Below, piece after piece: positions 47,687 to 57,200 of a DNA stretch of 62,601 bases. This DNA is from Aliidiomarina quisquiliarum (GTDB taxonomy: Bacteria; Pseudomonadota; Gammaproteobacteria; Enterobacterales; Alteromonadaceae), in NCBI RefSeq assembly GCF_023922585.1, contig NZ_JAMFTN010000051.1, positions 1 to 62,601 on the forward strand, read 5' to 3'. Numbering within the stretch: position 1 is the stretch's first letter; each line of letters starts with the position of its first letter. The translations under genes and the position numbers were made by a program. The notes under the pieces are model-generated. The model was not told the origin of the DNA. It searched no databases and was given only the letters and a program-made list of their open reading frames with translations.

Positions 47687-48213
47687 TGGCCTTATCGAAG
47701 AGTAATTCTCGGCAAGGTAAAAACAACGAAGCTAAAACCAAACGTTTTTATATTACCTTGCTGGCGTTTTTATTGGTGGCATTGTTTGCTAGTTGGTTTA
47801 TTCGCGCCATGTTTAGCCCAAATGCCAGCTGGCGCGACGTTGAATTTGATACCGCTTTAAGCCGCTTCGATTATAATATAATGCTGGCGCGGGTTGAATG
47901 GATGCGCCAAGGGCAACCCAGCGACGTGTATTTGTCGCTAGCGGAATGGGACAGCGCAGGCAACCCCAGCATAGAAGCCCAAGGCACAGTACGAGTGTTA
48001 ATGAGCCGCACCGGCTGGCCCATGGCCCGCAGTAAGGGCGTAAATGGCTGTGTTGAGCTTTGGCATTTACTTGGGCAGGCCGGGCAATTAAAACGCGAGC
48101 TAAAAGTTGAATACGACGCCACAGGCCAAGCACCATTGTGTAAATTTTATTATGGCGGCATAGAAGGGTTTCACTATTACCCAAACAGCGGGAAAGTTGA
48201 TAAATTGTACTAA
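47686..48213 (+). CDS. mshF: MSHA biogenesis protein MshF
   Basis: 175 residues from a GTG that overlaps the mshG stop by one base. One N-terminal membrane helix (FYITLLAFLLVALFASWFI) followed by a periplasmic domain ending SGKVDKLY. Recognised by position between mshG and mshB and by this layout. Molecular role is not established. Last gene of the long mshI-F operon; an 89-bp gap follows. Confidence 0.8.
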   Translation: MALSKSNSRQGKNNEAKTKRFYITLLAFLLVALFASWFIRAMFSPNASWRDVEFDTALSRFDYNIMLARVEWMRQGQPSDVYLSLAEWDSAGNPSIEAQGTVRVLMSRTGWPMARSKGVNGCVELWHLLGQAGQLKRELKVEYDATGQAPLCKFYYGGIEGFHYYPNSGKVDKLY

Positions 48214-48302
48214 AAGGTAGATATTAATAGCTACATTAGAAAAAAATAGTGATAAACTATATTAGTATTTAGGTATATAACGTGCGTTAGGGAAAGCTGA
48301 TA

Positions 48303-48899
48303 ATGGCTAACAAAAGAAGTAATGGATTTACCTTAATAGAATTAATTATAGTAGTGGTAATATTAGGCTTATTAGCCGCTGCTGCTTTACCGCGCTTTAC
48401 CAATGTGGCCCGCGAAGCGGAAGACGCATCAGTAGAAGGCGTGGCAGGTGGCTTTGCCAGTGCTGTAGGTATAGTGCGCGGCCAATGGGAACTCGACGGC
48501 CGGCCAGCGGGTAATAACCCAAGCACAGGCGCAGGCGCCAGTGTTATAATAGATTTAGTGCAAGTAAACGTCGACGGTAACCGCGGTTACCCAGTTAGCG
48601 GCAACAATAACGCCGCGGCACATGACCAAAACATGAATGCCACCGACTGCCGAACGTTATTTGCAGCAATTCTGCAAGGTGCACCAACAGCAAGCACAAA
48701 CTTTGCAGATGTAAACCGAGTTCGCTTCTTTGTTACGGCAGAGAATAATGGTACGAACGACCTTTGTGTTTTCTACCAAACGAACACCATAAAGGGGTTG
48801 GCGGCAGCGCCAAGTGGTAATGATTATCTTACTGTGGGGAATAGTTTTGTATATAATCCACGCACAGGTAACGTTAATGTGAATTTAAATCGCAATTAG
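48303..48899 (+). CDS. mshB: Minor pilin MshB
   Basis: 198 residues, type IV prepilin with leader MANKRSNG cleaved before [20 protein letters not shown]. Larger variable head than MshA, with a Cys pair (DCRTLF, LCVFYQ). Likely the initiator or priming pilin. An 89-bp AT-rich gap precedes it, possibly with its own promoter. Confidence 0.88.
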   Translation: MANKRSNGFTLIELIIVVVILGLLAAAALPRFTNVAREAEDASVEGVAGGFASAVGIVRGQWELDGRPAGNNPSTGAGASVIIDLVQVNVDGNRGYPVSGNNNAAAHDQNMNATDCRTLFAAILQGAPTASTNFADVNRVRFFVTAENNGTNDLCVFYQTNTIKGLAAAPSGNDYLTVGNSFVYNPRTGNVNVNLNRN

Positions 48900-48999
48900 C
48901 ATTTGAAACAACAATTCTCGGCATCGCGTTATTTAACGAGGTGGCCAGCTTAGCTGGCAAGGGAATATAAAATTTATTTTAACCATAGGTAGAGAAAAT

Positions 49000-49416
49000 A
49001 TGAAACAACAAAAAGGTTTTACCCTGATCGAACTGATCATCGTGATCGTAATTTTAGGTATTCTAGCCGTAACAGCAGCACCACGTTTCTTTGATTTTTC
49101 GAAAGATGCGCGTATTAGCACGATTGGTGGATTAAAAGCGGCTATTCAAGGTGCTTCCCAAATTGGATATGCAAACAATGCAATTACCAACGGCAGCGCT
49201 ACCTACCCTACAGCAGCGGAAATTGCTGACGCAGCGCAAATTAGTGCAACAGACTGGAATATAGGTGCAGTAAGTGGTACTACTCCTGCAGTAATTATAA
49301 TTTCTGCTAAAAATAACGCTGGTACAGGTGCCAGAGCTGATTGCAATGTAACTTATACTGAAGGGGCGACATTAGCAGATGCGCCCACAATAGTGGCAAC
49401 TGTTTCGGGCTGTTAA
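49000..49416 (+). CDS. mshA: MSHA major pilin, copy 1
   Basis: 138 residues. Prepilin leader MKQQKG then [20 protein letters not shown]; Glu5 after cleavage is present. The D-region Cys pair is DCNV and the C-terminal SGC. A GTAGAG-type Shine-Dalgarno precedes the start. Its first about 110 bp are almost identical to copy 2. Followed by a terminator and REP elements, so it may be expressed on its own. Exported by the MSHA machine as the pilus shaft. As the first copy behind the mshB gap, it is the likeliest main subunit. Confidence 0.9.
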   Translation: MKQQKGFTLIELIIVIVILGILAVTAAPRFFDFSKDARISTIGGLKAAIQGASQIGYANNAITNGSATYPTAAEIADAAQISATDWNIGAVSGTTPAVIIISAKNNAGTGARADCNVTYTEGATLADAPTIVATVSGC

Positions 49417-49422
49417 TCGGCA

Positions 49423-49444
49423 GTAGGTCATGCACTGCATGACG
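49423..49444 (+). repeat. REP hairpin
   Basis: GTAG head, stem GTCATGC / GCATGAC, loop ACT. Immediately after pilin copy 1. Confidence 0.75.
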
Positions 49445-49462
49445 CCGAGCCGGAAGTGAACT

Positions 49463-49489
49463 TAAAGGGGCTTTGACCCCTTTTTAATA
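49463..49489 (+). terminator. Terminator after pilin copy 1
   Basis: AAAGGGG and CCCCTTT pair around a CTTTGA loop, followed by TTTAAT. Confidence 0.75.
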
Positions 49490-49504
49490 CCTGAATGAAA
49501 TTTT

Positions 49505-49573
49505 GGTCATGCACCGCATGACGCTGCTGCGGCAAACAGATGATGTACCAACGGCAGGCTATGCCTGCCCTAC
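49505..49573. repeat. Pair of REP hairpins in opposite orientation
   Basis: The first (49505-49523) has stem GTCATGC / GCATGAC without a clear GTAG. The second (49553-49573) reads on the minus strand as GTAG then stem GGCAGGC / GCCTGCC. The pair resembles a BIME. The same arrangement repeats at 50158-50225. Confidence 0.7.
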
Positions 49574-49600
49574 GGTGAAGGCTTAGATTTTACGCATACA

Positions 49601-49625
49601 AAAAAGGGCTTCGGCCCTTTTTTTA
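49601..49625 (+). terminator. Strong UUCG-loop terminator
   Basis: AAAAAGGGC-TTCG-GCCCTTTTT: a 9-bp stem, stable tetraloop and T-tract. Duplicated at 50255-50278. Confidence 0.88.
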
Positions 49626-49631
49626 TAATTC

Positions 49632-49653
49632 GTAGGGCAGGCATGGCCTGCCG
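49632..49653 (+). repeat. REP hairpin
   Basis: GTAG head, stem GGCAGGC / GCCTGCC, loop ATG, followed by TTGCG. It precedes pilin copy 2. Confidence 0.75.
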
Positions 49654-49683
49654 TTGCGATAATGAATTTAAATAGGTAATAAA

Positions 49684-50151
49684 ATGAAACAACAAAAAGG
49701 TTTCACCCTAATCGAACTGATCATCGTGATCGTAATTTTAGGTATTCTAGCCGTAACGGCAGCACCACGTTTCTTTGATTTTTCTTCAGACGCACGTAAA
49801 AGCACAGTAGGTGGTTTGAAAGCTGCTATACAAGGTGCTTCGCAGATCGTATATGCGAAAGCAGCTCTTGATGGTCAATTAGGTGCTACAGGCTCTATTG
49901 GTAGCGGCTCCTCGGCAATCGCTACAGTATATGGGTATCCAGCTGCTACAGCCGCTGCTGTTCAATCAGCTGCTTCACTAACCGCAACAGACTGGGTGTT
50001 TGACACTACAACAACATCTAATACAGTTTACGTTTTGCCAATAGGCTATACACACTCAAATACAGCTACAGAACAGTGTCATGTCGCATATACACAGTCA
50101 ACAGGTGCAAATTTAGCCCCTGTTATTACTTCAAGCACAGGCGGTTGTTAA
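49684..50151 (+). CDS. MSHA-type pilin, copy 2
   Basis: 155 residues, leader MKQQKG before [23 protein letters not shown] identity with copy 1 is near complete over the first 110 bp, then falls sharply. Cys pair QCHVAY and C-terminal GGC. The middle is Ala/Thr/Ser-rich and longer than copy 1. TAGGTAAT-type ribosome site upstream is weak. Flanked on both sides by REP/terminator modules. Recent duplication or gene conversion of the 5' end is likely. Confidence 0.88.
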   Translation: MKQQKGFTLIELIIVIVILGILAVTAAPRFFDFSSDARKSTVGGLKAAIQGASQIVYAKAALDGQLGATGSIGSGSSAIATVYGYPAATAAAVQSAASLTATDWVFDTTTTSNTVYVLPIGYTHSNTATEQCHVAYTQSTGANLAPVITSSTGGC

Positions 50152-50157
50152 TAATCC

Positions 50158-50225
50158 GTAGGTCATGCACCGCATGACGCTGCTGCGGCAAACAGATGAT
50201 GTACCAACGGCAGGCCATGCCTGCC
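50158..50225. repeat. Second copy of the paired REP block
   Basis: GTAG-headed hairpin 50158-50179 (stem GTCATGC / GCATGAC) and a minus-strand hairpin 50209-50225 (stem GGCAGGC / GCCTGCC, decayed head). Near-identical to 49505-49573. Confidence 0.75.
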
Positions 50226-50254
50226 CTGTGGTGAAAGTTTAAAATCCACGCATA

Positions 50255-50278
50255 CAAAAAGGGCTTCGGCCCTTTTTT
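50255..50278 (+). terminator. Second copy of the UUCG-loop terminator
   Basis: Same 9-bp stem, TTCG loop and T-tract as at 49601. Confidence 0.88.
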
Positions 50279-50286
50279 TATAATTC

Positions 50287-50308
50287 GTAGGGCAGGCATG
50301 GCCTGCCG
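50287..50308 (+). repeat. REP hairpin
   Basis: GTAG head, stem GGCAGGC / GCCTGCC, loop ATG; upstream of pilin copy 3. Confidence 0.75.
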
Positions 50309-50340
50309 TTGCGATTTTTGATATTTAAAGAAGATGTGAA

Positions 50341-50769
50341 ATGGACAATCAAAAAGGATTTACTCTAATAGAGCTTATCATCGTTATCGTTGTATTAGGA
50401 ATTCTGGCAGTTACAGCCGCGCCGCGTTATTTTGACTTTTCTAGAGACGCACGTATAAGTACTCTAAATAACATGAAAGGCGCAATAAATTCAGCAGCCA
50501 CTATTGAGTATGCCCGAACTGCTATGAAAGGTGATGCAAAGTATCCGCGATCGTTCGATGGGCAAGGCCAATCTAAGCGGGATAGCATTGTTGATGCAGT
50601 ACGCGCAGACGGAAAAAAATGGTTTATCGAGCGAGTTGTTGACGAGTCCGTTACCTTTAGTGTTCGTAAAAGCTCTTCATCGAAATTTGATAATTGCTTT
50701 GTTAAGTACCACATGGACGCTACCCGCAAAACACCGCCAACATTAACAATGGAAACGAGCGGCTGTTAA
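50341..50769 (+). CDS. MSHA-type pilin, copy 3
   Basis: 142 residues, leader MDNQKG before [20 protein letters not shown]. Head domain diverges strongly: basic and charged (GDAKYPRSFDGQGQSKRD), with Cys in DNCFVKY and C-terminal SGC. No close protein match to copies 1 or 2 beyond the N-terminal 45 residues. Its chemistry differs (Lys/Arg-rich against Ala/Thr-rich), so it might form a distinct fibre or a minor subunit. Confidence 0.86.
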   Translation: MDNQKGFTLIELIIVIVVLGILAVTAAPRYFDFSRDARISTLNNMKGAINSAATIEYARTAMKGDAKYPRSFDGQGQSKRDSIVDAVRADGKKWFIERVVDESVTFSVRKSSSSKFDNCFVKYHMDATRKTPPTLTMETSGC

Positions 50770-50805
50770 TTGTACGAGATTAATTCCAAAACTTAATATT
50801 CCTTC

Positions 50806-50827
50806 GTAGGGCAGGCACAGCCTGCCG
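50806..50827 (+). repeat. REP hairpin
   Basis: GTAG head, stem GGCAGGC / GCCTGCC, loop ACA; between pilin copies 3 and 4. Confidence 0.75.
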
Positions 50828-50859
50828 TTGCGGTGTTTAATATAAAGAAGAAGTAAAAA

Positions 50860-51348
50860 ATGTATAAGCAAAAAGGATTTACTTTAATAGAGTTAATCAT
50901 TGTAATTGTTATATTAGGAATTCTAGCTGTAACAGCAGCACCTCGCTTTTTTGACTTCACCAAAGCCGCCCGTATAAGTAGCCTTAATGGGTTAAAGTCT
51001 ACTATGGTTAGTGCTGCAAATATGATTAACGCCCGCGCAGTTATTGAAGGGAAATTAAACTCAATAATTGCTGACAATGTTTATGTTGAAGGTGTGCATC
51101 TTGTTTATAGCTACCCAACTGCAACACCAGAAGGCATATTAAAAGCTGTTGAATTACAAAAAAGCATTAGCTTAATTGATAATGATGAGTGGGTTTACCA
51201 TCATGCCCCCGGAGTGATTTACATTACTCATGCCAGCTTTAAAAAAGAAGGCACAGCCATTCAGGCTATAGACTGCTATGCATTCTATGTGGCTGCTGAA
51301 TCGCTAGGTGGAAGCCCTAGAGTTGGTGCGCATACCAACCATTGTTAA
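50860..51348 (+). CDS. MSHA-type pilin, copy 4
   Basis: 162 residues, leader MYKQKG before [20 protein letters not shown]; the rest is distinct, with Cys in DCYAFY and at the C-terminus (TNHC). Contains aromatic and acidic stretches (WVYHHAPGVIYITHASFK). Shine-Dalgarno GAAGAAG. No terminator is seen after it; an 82-bp gap leads to copy 5. Confidence 0.86.
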   Translation: MYKQKGFTLIELIIVIVILGILAVTAAPRFFDFTKAARISSLNGLKSTMVSAANMINARAVIEGKLNSIIADNVYVEGVHLVYSYPTATPEGILKAVELQKSISLIDNDEWVYHHAPGVIYITHASFKKEGTAIQAIDCYAFYVAAESLGGSPRVGAHTNHC

Positions 51349-51430
51349 ATATAATGCCTTAGGAAAAAATGTCGTTTACCACAAGTGCAAGTGGCCGTAA
51401 CGATAGTATATATTTGAAAAGGAATTTAAT

Positions 51431-51760
51431 ATGAACCAGCAAAAGGGATTTACCCTAATAGAACTTATTATAGTCATTGTTGTATTAGGAATTTTAGCTG
51501 TAACAGCAGCACCTCGCTTTTTTGACTTCTCAAAAGACGCCCGAATAAGCACATTAGCTGGTGTGAAAGCAGCACTGCAAGGTGCGGCACAAATTGAATA
51601 CGCTAAAAATGCAGTACAAGGTAACCCCCTGAACTACCCAGAGCCAACGTTAGCCGGCATTGCGGCTGCGGCGGGCCTAACAGAAGACGATTGGCTTATT
51701 CTTGTTGCCACAACGCCACGCAAAATAGCAATAGCACCGAAGAGCTATAACGGCTGCTAG
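51431..51760 (+). CDS. MSHA-type pilin, copy 5, short
   Basis: 109 residues, the shortest of the five. Leader MNQQKG before [20 protein letters not shown]. The head ends at IAIAPKSYNGC and lacks the internal D-region cysteine of the other copies, as if the segment between the two Cys was deleted. The stop codon follows directly. GAAAAGGAA is a good ribosome site, so expression is possible. It may be a degenerate copy, donor sequence or minor subunit. Confidence 0.8.
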   Translation: MNQQKGFTLIELIIVIVVLGILAVTAAPRFFDFSKDARISTLAGVKAALQGAAQIEYAKNAVQGNPLNYPEPTLAGIAAAAGLTEDDWLILVATTPRKIAIAPKSYNGC

Positions 51761-51937
51761 CTTTACCATTGAGCTTATTACTAACGAGTGCTGATTAATC
51801 ATTGAGGTTTGGGCGTAATTTTTAACTCAAAGGCGCTTTAAGCAATGCATGACCTAGCGTTATGATAGTGTTAATATCTTGTTTATATAATATCTGTCTG
51901 TGCGGACGGCTGCTTCGTTCGTCCATTAGGAGTAGCA

Positions 51938-54199
51938 ATGCTAAAAGTTAAATCATGGATGAAGTCTGCGACTGTCATCACTTTCCTTTTTGCCAGCATG
52001 ATGTCGCTGACAGCTTGTAATGAAGTTCACCCCGATAACGAGCCTGGCGCAGTAAACAACCCTTATCCTGAGCTTTCTGTTGCTGCAACTTCCACCGTGT
52101 CAATTGATGCTGCGGATGCCAGTATGGTTTATTCCATTCCGGTAAACTTATCAGTGGCTGCTCCTGAAAATGGCCAAGTTAATTTTCGTTTAATATCAGG
52201 CACCGCAATTCAAGGCCGCGATTATGAAGCCAGCAGCGGCAGTGTTGCGTTTAATAAAGGCGACCGACAAGCCAATATTGAAATAACCTTACTTAATGAT
52301 GCAACACGCAGCCAAGCTCGCGACTTCCGAATTGAACTCATTCCTTCTACTAACGCCAGGTTAAGCTCGAATGTGAATCATAGTGTAACTATTGCTGCTA
52401 TTGAGTCTACTGGTGGAACAGGCCCATTAAGTGTTTTAACTTTACCGGCGACCCTAGAGTTTATAGCGCCTGCTGTGGGCGAAGCGAATTACTCGGTTGT
52501 GTTGCCCTTATCAACACGTTTAAACACCGACGCTTCAGTTCAAATAAACAGCCTTGCGGGTACAGCCCGTGAAGGTGTGCACTACCGGCCTGTTTCAGGG
52601 CCTAACTGTGTTGAAGGTATTTGTAGTATTGCCAAAGGCGCTGCCGAGCTTGTGTTTGCACTTCCTGTTATTGGGCAAGCAATAGAAGACACCCGCTCGT
52701 TTAAATTGCAGTTTCTAGCAGCCACAGGCGTTGAGCTAGACAGCAACCGTGAAATTGAGGTGTCATTAAAATATACTGCCGAAGCGGTTGTACCAACGTT
52801 AAATGTGCCAAGCAGCTTAAGCTTACGTATGCCTTCCATTGAACGTGGCACTGTTACCTACCCAGTTATTATTACTTTAAGCGATATGTTACAGCACAGC
52901 GCTAAATTACAGTGGCGCACAGTAGACGATTCAGCCATTGCCGGCGTACATTACCAAGCAGTAAACGCTACAGGTGCTAATGCCGTTATGTTAAGCGCAG
53001 GGCAAAGCGAGTTCGAAATTGAACTAGAGTTACTGCATGATCAAGCCACCAATGAAGACATACGTTTTCAATTACAGTTAGTGTCGGCAGAGGGCTTAAC
53101 TTTGCCTTCTCAACGGGTCATTAATGTTGAAGTGTTGCATAGTAATGAACAAGACACAGGTTATCCGCGAGTGTCGATGCCTGACACCTTTGTATTGCAC
53201 GAGCCAGCCGCAGGTAGCCAAGACTACAACTTGCATTTTGCGCTTAGCGAGGCCTTACCAGAAGCGGCCGAAGTTGGCATTCGCTTTATTGCCGGTAGCG
53301 CAGAGCAAGGCCTCGATTTTGACGTGGTTAAAGAAACGCTAAGGCTCGACAAGGGTACCAGTGTTATAGCGCTACCCGTGCGTTTAATGGCAAATGCTAC
53401 GGCGACCAACGAAGTAAGCTTTCAGGTTGAACTGCATAGCCCGTTAAATATAAATTTGCCGCGTAAGAAAACATTTGAAGTGCGTGTGATCGATCAAGCC
53501 GATGTCGCGCCCGAGCCACAATTAACCTTAAGCCCACAGCTTATTAAGGTGCCTGTGCCAAGATGGAACCTAGCTGAAGATATTACCCTGTATTTTCAAC
53601 TTACAGACGTAGCTGTTGGTGCCACAGTGAACGTGCAAAGCCGTAATGGTACAGCCGTAGCAGGGGTCGACTTTAGTAGTGCAATTGCTACCAGCGTTAA
53701 TGGCAGCCAACTAAATGTAGACCTTAGGTTGTTACCACAAGATTTAGGCGATGAACCACGCGAGTTTGACCTGATATTCACACAGGCAAGTGGTGTGCAA
53801 TTACCAGAAAGTAGAGTCGTGACAATACAAATAGAGCCACGAGAAACGCCTGCGTTACCCGACTTGGTTCCACCTCAAGTGGGAACTCCTGTCGAGTTTA
53901 ATGCGCCCGCTGTTGGTGCTCCTAAAACGCGTAAAATAGTATTGCCGTTAAGTAATGTTGCGCCCTTAGCCGGTACCTTAACCGTATTTATTGAAAACGG
54001 TTCAGCCCAAGCAGGAGTAGACTTTTCGCTTGCTAATGTGAAGTCTGAATTTGGCATTGGCGCCCAAGAGGTTGTTGTAGAGTTTGAAATAGAGCCTACC
54101 GCTGCCGGTAAAGGCTTCCGGGTTATTCTGGAAAGCGCAGAGAACCTTGCATTACCAGCTACTTATGAAGCGCGTATTATAGAGGTGATTATTCTGTAG
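51938..54199 (+). CDS. Lipoprotein with six Calx-beta-like repeats
   Basis: 753 residues. Signal peptide with lipobox LTAC (residue about 27). Six repeats of about 115 residues, each with a G-(S/T)-A-x-x-G-x-(D/H)-(Y/F) block: GTAIQGRDY, GTAREGVHY, SAIAGVHY, GSAEQGLDF, GTAVAGVDF and GSAQAGVDF, each followed by beta strands. This is the Calx-beta style of calcium-binding adhesion repeat. AGGAG precedes the start. It sits between the pilin array and mshQ. I know of no such gene in canonical MSHA clusters; a surface adhesion role is inferred. Confidence 0.8.
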   Translation: MLKVKSWMKSATVITFLFASMMSLTACNEVHPDNEPGAVNNPYPELSVAATSTVSIDAADASMVYSIPVNLSVAAPENGQVNFRLISGTAIQGRDYEASSGSVAFNKGDRQANIEITLLNDATRSQARDFRIELIPSTNARLSSNVNHSVTIAAIESTGGTGPLSVLTLPATLEFIAPAVGEANYSVVLPLSTRLNTDASVQINSLAGTAREGVHYRPVSGPNCVEGICSIAKGAAELVFALPVIGQAIEDTRSFKLQFLAATGVELDSNREIEVSLKYTAEAVVPTLNVPSSLSLRMPSIERGTVTYPVIITLSDMLQHSAKLQWRTVDDSAIAGVHYQAVNATGANAVMLSAGQSEFEIELELLHDQATNEDIRFQLQLVSAEGLTLPSQRVINVEVLHSNEQDTGYPRVSMPDTFVLHEPAAGSQDYNLHFALSEALPEAAEVGIRFIAGSAEQGLDFDVVKETLRLDKGTSVIALPVRLMANATATNEVSFQVELHSPLNINLPRKKTFEVRVIDQADVAPEPQLTLSPQLIKVPVPRWNLAEDITLYFQLTDVAVGATVNVQSRNGTAVAGVDFSSAIATSVNGSQLNVDLRLLPQDLGDEPREFDLIFTQASGVQLPESRVVTIQIEPRETPALPDLVPPQVGTPVEFNAPAVGAPKTRKIVLPLSNVAPLAGTLTVFIENGSAQAGVDFSLANVKSEFGIGAQEVVVEFEIEPTAAGKGFRVILESAENLALPATYEARIIEVIIL

Positions 54200-54217
54200 G
54201 GCTAGCAATGCCTAGCC
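54196..54217 (+). repeat. REP-like hairpin overlapping a stop codon
   Basis: GTAG head whose TAG is the stop codon of the Calx-beta gene, stem GGCTAG / CTAGCC. The stem sequence differs from the other REPs yet remains complementary. Confidence 0.65.
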
Positions 54218-54226
54218 TTCGTTGTT

Positions 54227-54255
54227 CTCTGATTGCCCACACAAGCGGGCAATCA
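54227..54255. terminator. Hairpin between convergent genes
   Basis: CTGATTGCCC and GGGCAATCAG form a 10-bp perfect stem with an 8-nt loop, between the Calx-beta gene and convergent mshQ. T-rich flanks are short, so a bidirectional terminator is probable but not certain. Confidence 0.55.
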
Positions 54256-54278
54256 GTACGTTTGTACATATATCTAGG

Positions 54279-57200
54279 CTAAAAGTTACGCTCTAAGCTG
54301 AAGATTATTTTGTCGTTGCCTCGATACAAGCCAAAGCCTGCAGTGGCCTGTGGGTTTTGGTTGGTACCATTTAGGTCGCCAACCCGGCCCCAATCAAACC
54401 TTAGCCATTCTGGCGCGTTGTATTCAAAGTTGAACTGACCAGGTAGGGTGCCGCCGGTAGGCTCTTGCCAGTATAATTCGCCGGGCGTAACAGAGCCGCT
54501 GTGGACAACCCCTGCTATGAGGCCAGGAGCAGACTCAATGCTGTTAGGGTTTGTGCCAGGAATAATTGCCAACTCAGCAGGATCAAAATCTGTGCAGCGG
54601 TCGGATGAATTTATAACAAAGCTAGTGCCATTCCAAAACTCGGTATTAAGCACCACGTTAAGGTTTTGGTCTTCTGGGCCACTAACACTTTCCAAAACCA
54701 TACGGCCGTATTTTAAACTTAACGAGCCCTGTAGCTTCTCATTATTGCTACTAACAAAGCCACGACCGTCTTCTGCGCCAGACATTTCAATGTATACTTC
54801 AAGGTTATCGAAAGGCCCGTCGGGTGTAGTTGAAGCAGGGCGGGCAAAGGCAACGGTAGTAAGGTCTTCAATAAGTATGCCTTTATCCCAAGCGGCGTTA
54901 AATACCGAGTTTAAACGCCCAAGCAGCGGGTAGACTGTTTGGTTTACGCCAGCGACAGCACTGCCCACATAATGGCCAGTAGTACTAGAGTCGCCATTAC
55001 CATAGTTGGTAAGTAGGCCATCAGTTTTATTCACCGCATGTATTTCAAAGTTAATACCAATATTAGGGTCGGCCATATAACTGAAGTCGCCAACAGAGCA
55101 GCTATTACGTACTTCCGACGACTTAAGAATAAAGTGGTGCGGATAAAAACGCCCAACAGGTCTAGCAGGGCGTTCAAAGGCATCGCCAGCGCCAAGATAA
55201 GAATTACCCGTTAGGGCAGCAGTTAAGTTCACGGTACCAGCCTCGTTCCAAACCACGCCTTGGTTCACTAGCGCACCTTCAACATTGGGCAGGGGCACAA
55301 AGGTTTGTCCAAACGTTAAATGACTCGCCATGCTAGGGTCGTGTGCAATGGTTGGAAACTGTATTGAGTGGAACGCTACTGAGCCTTCAGCGGCGGCAAT
55401 TTCATTGCCGAAATTTGGGGTAGGGTTGCCCTGAGCATTTAATGACTGGATAGCCAAGAAGAAATTTTCACCCGCAGCTTTAAACCCGTCACCCGTTGCC
55501 GCTGTGGCAGTCCACGGCGAGAGGTCATCGTTTAGGCCTTGGGCAATTAGCGTATAGGGGCGTACTACAACACCACCTGTTCCCGTTAAGGTTGTGGCTG
55601 GCTCAGGCACGTTAGGATCGCTGGCATCGGCGGCTATGTCTAAGGAAGCATTAAATTTTAAAAGCCCTACATCGGTGTAGTTTGCATTGAAGGTGGCTTC
55701 GCCAGCGGCATTGAAGATTAAACTAACACTAGTACTGGGAACTGAAGAGCCTTGATTGTATAAATCGACTGATGTGCCGTTGGCATTGAACACTTGATCA
55801 GTCATGCAACTAGAAGGATTGACACATTCAACCCCTAAGTTCACAGTTTTAGACCCTTCAACACGAGCTTCACAAGCGCCTGTTTCGGTGTTAGTTTCGA
55901 CTGCACGAATAGTTACATTGAAATCGTCACCAGCAAAAGGGGAAAGCGCGCTAACCAGCAAGCCCGCGGTTTTGAAGGTAATGTTGCAATTAGGAAGTGG
56001 CGTACCGGTACTGTCTACACACTGAGTAGTATTTGTGGTGGCAGGGGCTAGATTGGAAAGGGAAACGGAAGTGGTGCCACCTACAATTAAATCGAGCCCT
56101 AAGGTGGCTTCACCACCGGAAAAGCTAAATCCAGCAGAGTTAGCTGCAACACCCTTCCATTTAGAGTTGGCTGCCGTTGAATTTACTTCACCTGTTACTG
56201 CGCCTACAAAAGGCGACGAACAACTAGCGTTCTCGCAGGCTTTAATAGTAACCGGCGCTGCATAACAACTAACAAGCTCTTGTTCATGCAACACTATTCT
56301 GTAGTGGTCTAGAACGGGATCTGGCGGTAAAGCACTACAGCCTGCCGCCTCAAGAATTTGTTCTTTAGTAGTAACTGCGTCAAAATCTATTTTAACTTTA
56401 TCACCTAACTCAACCGTACCAGCACTAACAATACCACCTTCGTAATGTGTTTTTTCGCCAATGTTAATAGTAGTGTTGGTGAAAGGGCTATAAATTAAAC
56501 CAGTAAATCTATTATTATGGTCCCCCTGATCTTTCGCGAGAGTGAAGCTTGCGCCAGAATATAAAAAAATGGCCAACCCAGAAACGGTACCATTTTTATT
56601 TATTTTAGAGTTCGTGCCTGAAGCCAGAGAAGTTCCGAGAAAAATATTAACGGAAGCACCTGGAACTAGGTTTATCTCTGCCTGATCTGCTATGTCTACG
56701 GTATTAATAAAGTAGTTGCCTGAATCCAACAGCAGCTCTGACTGACTATCTAATACCACACTATTAATATAATACTGGCCAGCTGCGAGTGTCATCTTAG
56801 CGCTGCTACTAGTTAAACTAACTTTATCAATATAATAAGTCCCTCCCGAGGTGGAGGAATGATTACTAGTGCTTATTTCCCCATAACTACCAGGTGCAAT
56901 GTTTGTTGCATTGTTTTTATTTGTGGAACCAGTGTTAAAGGAAGGGAAGCTACTTGGTTGAAGCCCTGGAAATGAAGTAGGAACCGGAGCTACTTGTCCT
57001 GATGGAGTTGGTGAATTACCGATGGAACCAGTGATATCTGTATTGTTAATAGTGGCTTTATTGCCATAAGTGAAACTAGTATCACCAATAACGCCATAGC
57101 CCATCATGTCACTAAAGGCTTGGGAACAGCTATCAATGCCTGCAGAACCAGAGGTGCCTCCAGAGGATGCAGTCAAACACTCTCGGATTAAACCAGTGCG

